Positions 24,257 to 31,525 of a DNA stretch of 64,000 nucleotides are shown one piece after another; positions within the stretch are counted from its first letter, which is position 1, and the number at the start of each line of letters is the position of its first letter. Source of the stretch: Brachybacterium sp. FME24 (GTDB lineage: Bacteria; Actinomycetota; Actinomycetes; Actinomycetales; Dermabacteraceae); NCBI RefSeq assembly GCF_014897705.1, contig NZ_JABUXV010000002.1:1-64000 (forward strand), written 5' to 3'. Below the pieces are notes generated by a model. It did no database searches and was not told the origin of the DNA. It saw only the letters and a list, made by a program, of their open reading frames with translations. The position numbers and the translations under genes were made by a program.

Positions 24257-24266
24257 GGATGCCGAT

Positions 24267-25478
24267 TCACTCCCGCAGGCCGTAGTTCTCGTCGAAGGCG
24301 GTGGTGACGAGGCAGCGCTTCTCCTCGATGCGCACGGCGGCGGCCGTCTCCGCCGAGAACACCTCGGGGACCGCGAGCGGACCCTCGAGATCGACGTCGT
24401 ACGGGTTGACCATCAGCCCACGGTTCGTATCCAGCACCACCAGGGTCCCCTCGCCCCGGCGCACGGCGTAGGCCAGGCGTTCGCCGGCGCTGATCAGGTC
24501 GAGCTCCTCCGGATCATCGTGCGTCCACTGTTCGACGCCGTCGATGTCGAGCCCGCGCACGGTCGAGCCAGAGGCGACGACGGTGATCTCCAGGACGTGG
24601 TCGCGGGCGACGCGCAGCGCTTCGTCGGCGATCACCGACCCCTGCGAGAGGTCCAGGACCACTCCGGCCGATTCCTGATCGGCGATGACCGCGAAGGACG
24701 TGTTCGTGTCGATCGCGCCGAGGACGCGCGCGCGGAGCGGGTCGATGCCCGTGGGCATCGGGAGGCGCCACAGCTCCTCGCCCTCGATGGAGAGGGCGAG
24801 CAGTTCTGCCCCCTCCGTGCACAGGATCGTTCCCAGGTGCTCGGCCAGGATCCGGCCGTCGGCCAGATCCGCGTCGACGAGGCTCACCTCTCCGGTCGAA
24901 CCCGACAGCGCGCTGCGGGGCCCTGTCTCCCCCATCGGCGCGTCGCTCGGCGCCGCGAACACCAGCCCGACGCCGGCCTGCGGACCCGGCGCGTCGATCG
25001 GGCCCCAGACCTCGTCGGCGGTGCGGAGGTCGTAGGCCGTCAGCGTCATCGCCGCCACGGCGTCTTCGGCGGGTGCGAGGTCGGCGAGGACGGCGACCGG
25101 CGTGTCCTCGGCGCCGCGCGTGAGGGTGAATCCGGTGCAGCTGAGCGGCCTGTCCGCTTCCCAGAGGATCGTGCCGTCCTGGTCGACGGCGATGTATCGC
25201 AGCTGGTCCTGGTCGTCCCGATACCCGAGGAAGATGCCGTCGAGCTCGAGCGGGGTGGAGGTCCAACCCGGGTCCACGACGATCATCGGCGTCATCTCCA
25301 GGGGCAGTCGCAGCTCCGCAGGATCGACCACCGGCGCCTGCTCCCCCCGGACGACGGGGGTGGGGTCCTGGACCGGGGACGCGGCGGCCGGCGCACCCGC
25401 CTCGGGATCTTCCCTGACGCAGGCGCTGAGGACGACCAGTCCCACGGGCAGGGCGGCAACGAGGCTGCGGCGCCTCAT
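24267..25478 (-). CDS. Beta-propeller-like (PQQ-type) lipoprotein
   Basis: This 403-residue predicted lipoprotein (lipobox LSAC, Cys20) has a mature part of recurring blades. Typical strings are YIAVDQDGTILWEADRPL, LLALSIEGEELWRLPM and RGLDIDGVEQWTHDD, the W-containing pattern of PQQ-like quinoprotein/outer-surface propellers, probably without a cofactor. Cysteines in LSCTGF, TILCTEG and EKRCLVT could be redox-active. ATG 25478 overlaps the stop of the CcdA gene. It is the third gene of the DsbA-CcdA operon and converges with the M56 gene 10 bp away. It may be an assembly or substrate protein for the thiol pathway. Confidence 0.82.
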   Translation of the reverse strand: MRRRSLVAALPVGLVVLSACVREDPEAGAPAAASPVQDPTPVVRGEQAPVVDPAELRLPLEMTPMIVVDPGWTSTPLELDGIFLGYRDDQDQLRYIAVDQDGTILWEADRPLSCTGFTLTRGAEDTPVAVLADLAPAEDAVAAMTLTAYDLRTADEVWGPIDAPGPQAGVGLVFAAPSDAPMGETGPRSALSGSTGEVSLVDADLADGRILAEHLGTILCTEGAELLALSIEGEELWRLPMPTGIDPLRARVLGAIDTNTSFAVIADQESAGVVLDLSQGSVIADEALRVARDHVLEITVVASGSTVRGLDIDGVEQWTHDDPEELDLISAGERLAYAVRRGEGTLVVLDTNRGLMVNPYDVDLEGPLAVPEVFSAETAAAVRIEEKRCLVTTAFDENYGLRE

Positions 25479-26350
25479 GGCCGCCTGCCCGGAGTCAGCG
25501 TGATCGTCGCAGGTCCAGCGTCCCGTCGGCGGCGCCGGTCCCGCACCCACCACCACAGGAGGCCGAGCAGTCCGAGCACCACGATCACGGCGATCTGCAC
25601 CAGGGGGCCGTCGAGCTGCGCACTGTTCGCCTGCCAACGGGCGAGCGTGCTGGTGGGGACCAGCGAGGGCAGGGTCACCAGGCCGTTCGTCGTCCAGAAG
25701 AGGATGCCCAGGGCGATGATCACCAGGCCGGTGAGGACGGTGGTGGTGTGCAGGCGGCGCCCCAGCACCGTGAACTCACGTCCACGCAAGCGCGCCCGGG
25801 CACGATCGCCCAAGCGGTCCCACACCGCTGCCAGAACGATGAGCGGCACCACCATGCCGGCCCCGTAGACGGCCAGCAGGAGACCCGCCAGCAGCATGCT
25901 GCCCTGCCCCACGGCGAGGGTCAGCACGGCGCCGAGGATGGGCCCCGCGCAGAATCCGGCGATGCCGCCGACGGCGCCGAGCAGGAAGGTGCGCGCGAAC
26001 CCGGTGCCGCGCGTCGAGCGCTGCTGCAGACGGTCGAATCCGGGAAGCATCCGGCTGAGGTCGAACCCGAGTCCGAGCGCGTGCAGGGCGCCGAGCACGA
26101 TCAGTACGACCGACGTCCCGGCGATCAGCAGGGCGCGCTGTCCGATCAGCAGGGCGCCGAGTGCTCCGGCACCGATGCCGAGCGGGACCAGGGTCAGCAC
26201 GAGTCCGAGGTAGAACACCACGGCGTGGGTCGCCAGGCCGGCGCGCGAGGTGATCGTCGAGGCGAAGAACCCCGGGAGCAGGAGCGCTCCGCAGGGGCTG
26301 AGGAGGGCGAGCGCGCCGCCGAGGAACGCGCTGAGCAGACCGACCTCCAT
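25475..26350 (-). CDS. CcdA-like thiol-disulfide transmembrane electron carrier
   Basis: This 291-residue CcdA/DsbD-beta-like protein has about seven helices. The two membrane redox cysteines are at the expected places, Cys20 in LLSPCGALLLPGF and Cys134 in GIAGFCAGPILGA, so it should carry electrons from cytoplasmic thioredoxin to external thiol proteins. A longer-than-usual tail (about 245-291) ends in an Arg-rich segment. It follows the DsbA-like gene by 1 bp and overlaps the lipoprotein gene by 4 bp, so all three are one operon. No cytochrome c maturation genes are present, which argues for a redox-maintenance role. Confidence 0.92.
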   Translation of the reverse strand: MEVGLLSAFLGGALALLSPCGALLLPGFFASTITSRAGLATHAVVFYLGLVLTLVPLGIGAGALGALLIGQRALLIAGTSVVLIVLGALHALGLGFDLSRMLPGFDRLQQRSTRGTGFARTFLLGAVGGIAGFCAGPILGAVLTLAVGQGSMLLAGLLLAVYGAGMVVPLIVLAAVWDRLGDRARARLRGREFTVLGRRLHTTTVLTGLVIIALGILFWTTNGLVTLPSLVPTSTLARWQANSAQLDGPLVQIAVIVVLGLLGLLWWWVRDRRRRRDAGPATITLTPGRRP

Positions 26351-26351
26351 G

Positions 26352-27137
26352 TCAGCCCTCGCTGTCGGCGAGCGCCTGGTCGACCATGTCGACGAACACC
26401 TCGGTGGGCTGCGCGCCGACGGTCGGTGTGCCGCCGAGGATGAACGCGGGGGTGGACATGGCGCCGAGCTCGATGCCCTGCTGGGCGTTCGCCTCGATGG
26501 TCGTCGCCACCTGCTCGGAGTCGATGTCCTCGGCGAACTGCTCGGGATCCAGCCCGAGCTCGGCGGCGAGGTCGATCAGTGCCTGCTCGCTGAGCTCGTC
26601 AGGCGACCGGATCTCGGCCCCGTCGAACAGTCGGCCGTGGAACTCCTCGTGGCGCCCCTGCATCGCAGCGGCGAGGCTCGCGCGCGCGGCGCGCTCGGAA
26701 TCCTCCCCGTAGACGTTCACGTCGCGCCACTCGATGCGCAGCTCCCCGCGATCGACGTACTCGCGCATCGCGGGCAGCGTCTCGGTCGACCACTGCGCGC
26801 AGTAGGGGCACTGGTAGTCGGTGAAGACGACCAGCGTGACGGGGGCGTCGACGGAACCTTCCGCGAGCAGATCGTCAGGGTCGCGCGACTCCTGATCGCT
26901 GAGGTCAGGCACGGCCACCGAGGACGGATGCTCGATGGCCGCGGCTCCTCCGTCGCTCGCGGTGGTCGACGGGGTCTCCCGCGACGCCTCCCCGGAGTCG
27001 TTCCCGCCGGGTTGCAGCCAGAGCACGCCGATCACCAGTGCTGCGGTGACGACCACGATCGCTGCCGGAACCGCCCAGCGGCGACGGGCCCCGCCCTGCT
27101 CCGCGGGATCAGGGGCAGTGCTGTCGGGAGGTGCCAT
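26352..27137 (-). CDS. Membrane-anchored DsbA-family thiol oxidoreductase
   Basis: This 261-residue protein has a cytoplasmic start, one membrane helix (about 22-42) and a flexible Ser/Thr/Gly linker. The DsbA/Thioredoxin_4 domain spans about 85-258, with catalytic CPYC at 110-113 (FTDYQCPYC) and the cis-proline loop MSTPAFILGG. It faces outside the membrane and would form, break or shuffle disulfides. With CcdA downstream supplying electrons, a reductase or isomerase role is as likely as oxidation. A BlaI-like box lies 36-50 bp upstream of its ATG, which places it in the regulon of the neighbouring repressor. Confidence 0.93.
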   Translation of the reverse strand: MAPPDSTAPDPAEQGGARRRWAVPAAIVVVTAALVIGVLWLQPGGNDSGEASRETPSTTASDGGAAAIEHPSSVAVPDLSDQESRDPDDLLAEGSVDAPVTLVVFTDYQCPYCAQWSTETLPAMREYVDRGELRIEWRDVNVYGEDSERAARASLAAAMQGRHEEFHGRLFDGAEIRSPDELSEQALIDLAAELGLDPEQFAEDIDSEQVATTIEANAQQGIELGAMSTPAFILGGTPTVGAQPTEVFVDMVDQALADSEG

Positions 27138-27172
27138 CGGCGTTCCGGTCCTTCCTGGCGCATGCGGACATT

Positions 27173-27187
27173 ACTATCTTCCATAGT
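27173..27187. promoter_or_regulatory. BlaI-like box of the dsbA-ccdA-lipoprotein operon
   Basis: The site is ACTAT, five bases (CTTCC), ATAGT; the dyad extends one T/A pair outward on each side (TT and AA). It has the same arms and spacing as the box at 22268-22282, and lies 36 bp upstream of the DsbA-like start on the minus strand. Confidence 0.75.
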
Positions 27188-27223
27188 AACCACAGGAGGT
27201 GACGGCCGCCCGCTCCGCCCCGT

Positions 27224-28165
27224 TCAGCCCTGAAACTGACGCCGGTACTGCGTCGGGGAGATCCCGAGGGACCGGGAGAAGGCCTGGCGCATCGTGGCGA
27301 CGCTCCCCCACCCGGCGTCGGCGGCGATCTGATCGACGGTGCGGCCCGTGGCCTCCAGGAGCCGGCGCGCCTCGTCCAGTCGCTGCGCCCTCACCCAGAC
27401 CGCGGCCGTCGTCCCCACCGCCGCCGGGAAGGCACGCGCGAAGGTCCGCGGGCTCATATGAGCGGCTCGTGCGAGCCGGGCGGCTGGCAGCGGTTCCTCC
27501 AGATGCTCGAGCGCCCAGGCCATGGCCCGGGAGAGCTGATCCTGCTCCTCCTGTGCGGGCACCGGCCGCTCGATGTACTGGGCCTGACCACCCTCTCGGT
27601 GCGGGGCGATCACCAGGGAGCGGGCGACCTTGTTGGCCGCGGCGGCGCCGAGCCGGGCCCGCACCAGATGCAGGCAGGCATCGAGCCCGGAGGCGGTACC
27701 CGCCGAGGTCAGCACGTCGCCGTGGTCGACGTAGAGGACGGTCTCGTCGAGCGCCAGTCCCGGATGACGTGCGCTCAACTGGTCGAAGGACTGCCAGTGC
27801 GTCACGGCGGTACGGCCGTCCAGCAGCCCCGCATCGGCCACGGGGATCGTCCCGAGGCACAGTCCGACGATGGTGACCCCGCGGGCGTGCGCGGCGACCA
27901 GCCGCTCCAGCAGGTCGCGGCTCGCGGGGCGCCCGTCCGCATGCCAGGTGGGCATCACGAGGACGTCTGCCTCCGCGGCAGCGCCCCAGTCCTCCACCCC
28001 GGTCACGGCGTACCCCTCCGCCGTCCCGACCGACCCGCCGCGCTCGGTGAACAGGAAGGTCTCCCACGGCGCGAGACCCTGGCGGGAGACCTCGTCGAAA
28101 ACCATCTGCGGCACCGAGAGATGGAAGAGCGTGGTGCCCTCGACGGCATAGATCCCGATGCGCAT
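27224..28165 (-). CDS. GlxA-family AraC-type regulator (DJ-1/PfpI plus HTH)
   Basis: This 313-residue regulator has an N-terminal DJ-1/PfpI-like domain (about 1-185) with the nucleophile-elbow-like VGLCLGT. A C-terminal AraC helix-turn-helix pair spans about 215-312 (AARLARAAHMSPRTFARAF, AGWGSVATMRQAFSRSLGISPTQYRRQF). GlxA-type regulators commonly activate a neighbouring cysteine hydrolase or isonitrile-type enzyme gene. Here an isochorismatase-family gene is divergent, with an inverted repeat in the 144 bp gap. The ligand is unknown. Confidence 0.93.
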   Translation of the reverse strand: MRIGIYAVEGTTLFHLSVPQMVFDEVSRQGLAPWETFLFTERGGSVGTAEGYAVTGVEDWGAAAEADVLVMPTWHADGRPASRDLLERLVAAHARGVTIVGLCLGTIPVADAGLLDGRTAVTHWQSFDQLSARHPGLALDETVLYVDHGDVLTSAGTASGLDACLHLVRARLGAAAANKVARSLVIAPHREGGQAQYIERPVPAQEEQDQLSRAMAWALEHLEEPLPAARLARAAHMSPRTFARAFPAAVGTTAAVWVRAQRLDEARRLLEATGRTVDQIAADAGWGSVATMRQAFSRSLGISPTQYRRQFQG

Positions 28166-28259
28166 CCTGCCCTCCTCAGCGGCCGACCTCCAGCTGGCTG
28201 GATCTCATCGTATATCGGCATTCCCGCCACTGGGCCTGGGGCGAGATCCGATGGAGCAT

Positions 28260-28290
28260 CGAGAGGTGTCGCCGCTCGGTGACACCCTCG
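28260..28290. promoter_or_regulatory. Inverted repeat between glxA-like and isochorismatase genes
   Basis: CGAG, a one-base bulge, then GGTGTC (28260-28270) pairs with GACACC CTCG (28281-28290) across ten bases. It lies 20 bp before the isochorismatase-family ATG, where it could be an operator for the GlxA-like regulator or a leader hairpin. Confidence 0.5.
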
Positions 28291-28309
28291 ACAGATCCAG
28301 GAGATCGCC

Positions 28310-28972
28310 ATGACCACGCCGCGCCGCGCCCTCATCCTCATCGACGTGCAGCAGGACTATTTCAGCGGGCCGCTGGAGATCCAGCACCCCGCCCACGCCG
28401 ACTCGCTGCCGGCCATCACGCAGGCCATCGATGCCGCCGCGGAGGCGGGCATCCCGATCGCTGCCATCCAGCACAGCATGGGAGCAGGCGCCCCCGTCTT
28501 CGACCCGGCCCAGCCTGGTTTCCAGCTGCACCCCGAGGTCGAGGCCCGCCGCACCGACAGCTGGAAGAGCGCGGTGAAGCGCTTCGGCTCGATCTACGCC
28601 GACACCGATATCGCCGCCTGGCTCCGCGAGCAGGACGTCGACACGGTCACCCTCGTGGGCTACATGACCAACAACTGCATCCTCGCCTCCGCCGTGGAGG
28701 GCGAGGGCCTCGAGCTCACCACCGAGGTGCTCTCCGACGCCACCGGTGCGATCCACATCGCCAACGGCGCCGGATCCGCCTCCGCCGAGACCATCCACAG
28801 CACGATCATGACGGTGCTGCACTCGAACCTGGCCGCCGTCGCGACCACCGACGCGTGGACCCGGGCGCTCTCCACCCAGGAGCCACTCTCGAAGAGCGAT
28901 CTGGGCACCTCCGCCGTCCGAGGAGCACGGGAGGCGCACGCGTCGGGGCCGTCGGAATCCGTCGATCGCTGA
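28310..28972 (+). CDS. Isochorismatase-family cysteine hydrolase
   Basis: This 220-residue protein has the family catalytic triad layout: Asp12 in LIDVQQDYF, a lysine in SWKSAVKRFGS (Lys86 or Lys90), and Cys123 in GYMTNNCILASA. The family hydrolyses isochorismate, nicotinamide, carbamates or other amides, and this sequence does not decide between them. AGGAG sits 5 bp before the ATG. It is divergent from a GlxA-like regulator, a common arrangement in which the regulator controls the hydrolase. The last 20 or so residues (HASGPSESVDR) are low in complexity. Confidence 0.9.
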   Translation: MTTPRRALILIDVQQDYFSGPLEIQHPAHADSLPAITQAIDAAAEAGIPIAAIQHSMGAGAPVFDPAQPGFQLHPEVEARRTDSWKSAVKRFGSIYADTDIAAWLREQDVDTVTLVGYMTNNCILASAVEGEGLELTTEVLSDATGAIHIANGAGSASAETIHSTIMTVLHSNLAAVATTDAWTRALSTQEPLSKSDLGTSAVRGAREAHASGPSESVDR

Positions 28973-29140
28973 CGGCTTCCGTCAGGGCAGCGCCTTCCCG
29001 CGCTCCCACTCCCTCGCTCCCGCCGTGTCTCCGCCGGGCCGGGGCGCGCACACGGCAGGCTGGGGCCGTACCCCGGCCCCGGGTGCGCGACGGCATGTTC
29101 CCAGGGCCTTCAGGACGGCGACGGAGAGGCACGCAGCGCA

Positions 29141-30652
29141 GTGAGTGCACGGACCGGACCACCCGCACGATTCCGCAGGACGATCGCGGCCACGACAGCC
29201 GCGACGCTGGTCACGACGCTCGGTGCGTGCACCTGGCTCGACCAGCGGCTCAGCGTCGACGTCCTCGACGAGGCGCCTGCCTCGACCGTGCTGCCCGGGG
29301 AGGATGCCGCGCAGACCGCACTCGACCTCAGCGCAGCACTCTTCGAATCCGCCGACGTCGCCGTGGTGGCCACCGAGGATACCGTCGACGCACTGGCCGG
29401 CGTGAGCTCGAGACTCGGCCTCCCCCTGCTGATCGGCACGGGTCAGGCTGTCGCCGAGGAGGCCGAGCGCCTCGGCGTGGGCACGCTCGTCACGGCGGCC
29501 GGCACGGACCTCTCCGGGCTCGATGGCGATCTCGACGTCGTGGAGATCGACCCTGCGTCGGCCGACGTGGAGGACGACATCCCCGACGTGGCCGCAGACG
29601 AGAAGCCGACCACCGCCTCGTTGCTCATCGATCCGGAGCAGACGGGCCCCGCTCAGACCGTGGCGCGCGCCGAGATCGAGGCTGCCGGGGGCACCGTGAC
29701 CGAGATGCCCGGCGGGGAACCCGGTCGCAGCAGCGACACGATCGCCACGGTGAAGGACGCTGCCGGGGAGGACCCGTCGGCCGGGATCCTCGCCCTGGGC
29801 GAGACCTTCGGCCCCGCCGATCAGTGGACGAATGCTCTGCAGAGAGTCGTCACCGCCCCCGAACTCCCGGGCGGCGGGCAGGAGGTCTTCCCGGGACGAC
29901 GCATGATCGCCGCCTACGGGTCACCGGGCGTCCCGTCCCTGGGGATCCTCGGCGAGCAGCCGCTGGAGGAATCGATCGCTCGCGTGCAGGACATGGCCGC
30001 GGACTACGAGGGCCTCTCCGACGAGCCGGTGATCCCCGCCTTCGAGATCATCACGACGGTCGCCTCATCAGAGCCGGGGGCCGACGGCGACTTCTCCCAG
30101 GAGCTCGACCCCGAGATGCTCCGCGACTGGGTCGACGCGGCCGGCGAGGCCGGGGTCTACGTCGTGCTCGACCTGCAGCCCGGCACCACCGACTTCCTGA
30201 CCCAGGCGAAGAGGTACGAGGACCTGCTCAAGGAGCCCCATGTGGGCCTCGCACTCGATGCGGAATGGCGGCTCGAGCCCGGCCAGAAGCACATGGAGCA
30301 GATCGGTTCCGTGACGGCCGAGGAGGTCAACGAGACCTCCCAGTGGCTGGCTGATCTCACCGCCCAGAACGATCTCCCTCAGAAGCTGCTGATCCTCCAC
30401 CAGTTCAGCAACTCGATGATCTCGGACCGGCAGGACGTCGACACGTCCCATCCGGAGCTCGCGATCACCGTGCACGCCGATGGCCACGGCACCCCGGATC
30501 TCAAGCTGGGCACCTGGGATGCCCTGCAGAAGGATCTGCCCGAGGGGATCTTCATGGCATGGAAGAACTTCTACGACGAGGACACCCCCACGTTCACGCC
30601 GCAGGAGACCTACGAGGTCGAGCCGCGCCCCTGGTTCGTGTCCTATCAGTGA
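29141..30652 (+). CDS. Large predicted lipoprotein with cell-wall-binding-like N-domain
   Basis: This 503-residue predicted lipoprotein has a signal ending TTLGAC (Cys30). Residues about 45-280 have an alpha/beta pattern (ADVAVVATEDTVDALAGV, LGLPLLIGTG, LGVGTLVTAAGTDL) reminiscent of cell-wall-binding-repeat-2-like domains. The C-terminal part (about 300-503) looks like a barrel-type hydrolase with VYVVLDLQPG, HVGLALDAEWRL and LLILHQF; acidic residues at strand ends (D, E) could be catalytic. I cannot name the family or the substrate. GTG 29141 follows GGAGAGG. It stands alone, with 168 bp of gene-free sequence upstream. Confidence 0.8.
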   Translation: MSARTGPPARFRRTIAATTAATLVTTLGACTWLDQRLSVDVLDEAPASTVLPGEDAAQTALDLSAALFESADVAVVATEDTVDALAGVSSRLGLPLLIGTGQAVAEEAERLGVGTLVTAAGTDLSGLDGDLDVVEIDPASADVEDDIPDVAADEKPTTASLLIDPEQTGPAQTVARAEIEAAGGTVTEMPGGEPGRSSDTIATVKDAAGEDPSAGILALGETFGPADQWTNALQRVVTAPELPGGGQEVFPGRRMIAAYGSPGVPSLGILGEQPLEESIARVQDMAADYEGLSDEPVIPAFEIITTVASSEPGADGDFSQELDPEMLRDWVDAAGEAGVYVVLDLQPGTTDFLTQAKRYEDLLKEPHVGLALDAEWRLEPGQKHMEQIGSVTAEEVNETSQWLADLTAQNDLPQKLLILHQFSNSMISDRQDVDTSHPELAITVHADGHGTPDLKLGTWDALQKDLPEGIFMAWKNFYDEDTPTFTPQETYEVEPRPWFVSYQ

Positions 30653-30750
30653 GAGATCCGCACCGCGGCCCGTCCGCGCGGCAAGCATCCAGGTAGGTGG
30701 GGGCGTATCGGCTTCAGGTGGTCTGCAGCGACATGTGGTCATATCGGCGC

Positions 30751-30930
30751 ATGAAACTGACCCGACTCCTCTACGCCGCACAGGCCGCTCTCCGCACCGA
30801 GAAGGGCCGCCAAGTCGCCGGCCAACTCACCGATGCAGCAGCTGACACCGCGCGCCGTGCGTCCCCGCGACACCGGTCGACGATCGACAAGACACAGTTG
30901 AGCGCCCGGAAATACCTCGGCCGGCCCTGA
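30751..30930 (+). CDS. Small conserved-looking protein, unknown function
   Basis: This 59-residue basic protein begins MKLTRLLYAAQAALRTEKG and ends in a helix-forming KTQLSARKYLGRP. The middle resembles small actinobacterial antitoxin-like helical proteins (alternating Ala/Asp helix, TIDK near the C-terminus), but this is weak. No toxin gene is adjacent. The ATG has no strong ribosome-binding site. Confidence 0.5.
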   Translation: MKLTRLLYAAQAALRTEKGRQVAGQLTDAAADTARRASPRHRSTIDKTQLSARKYLGRP

Positions 30931-31062
30931 CGAGTTCTGGAGAATCGTCGCGAGATACGCCCGGGACTCACCACAGCACTGGTCGCGACGGTACTCATCG
31001 CCGTGGCGTGAGGTGGACCCTGCGCTTCGGCCACCACACCTCAGACGCCTCCCCGACCATGT

Positions 31063-31401
31063 TCACGCACACACGGCGATGAGATCGCAGCCGTCGGCAC
31101 CTGCCCGAACGAACCGGACGCTCTCCTGGGAGACGGCGACAAAATGACCCTCCTGCAACGGAACTTCCGAGCCGTCGACGACCAGCCAGCCGCTGCCGCG
31201 GACGATCGCATAGGCATCTTCGACCCCGTCGGAGACATGGTCATGGGGCTCGGTCGCGGCGCCTGCCGGGAGTTGCACCTTGTACATCTCAAAAGCCCCC
31301 AAGCCGAGACGTTCACTGATTCGCTTATCGAACGGGCTCCCCGCGGGATGAGGACCACGCCCTGCTTCGACGTTGTCTGAGTGCACGATCCGGTAGGACA
31401 T
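31063..31401 (-). CDS. Cupin-domain protein
   Basis: This 112-residue single-domain cupin has metal-ligand-type motif 1, TEPHDHVSDGVEDAYAIVRGSG (PHDH and a downstream Glu), and motif 2, VPLQEGHFVAVS. The fold normally binds a divalent metal and a small molecule. The biochemical role cannot be deduced. ATG 31401 opens with MSYRIVHSDN. The gene is isolated, convergent with the small gene on its left and separated by 124 bp from the histidine kinase. Confidence 0.87.
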   Translation of the reverse strand: MSYRIVHSDNVEAGRGPHPAGSPFDKRISERLGLGAFEMYKVQLPAGAATEPHDHVSDGVEDAYAIVRGSGWLVVDGSEVPLQEGHFVAVSQESVRFVRAGADGCDLIAVCA

Positions 31402-31525
31402 GCCTACGAGGCTAGGTCATCGCGATCGCACACCCCAGCGCAACTCAGTCATGGCTCGGAGTCCACGTCGTCTCCACGGGGTCGAGACAAATGGGGCCGC
31501 AAGAACCCCCGGTGCATCAGACCGA

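Noticed and set aside
30931-31011. In-frame continuation after the TGA of the 59-residue protein, with a hydrophobic stretch
   Set aside because: Twenty-six sense codons are expected by chance at this GC content; there is no evidence for readthrough or for a separate start.
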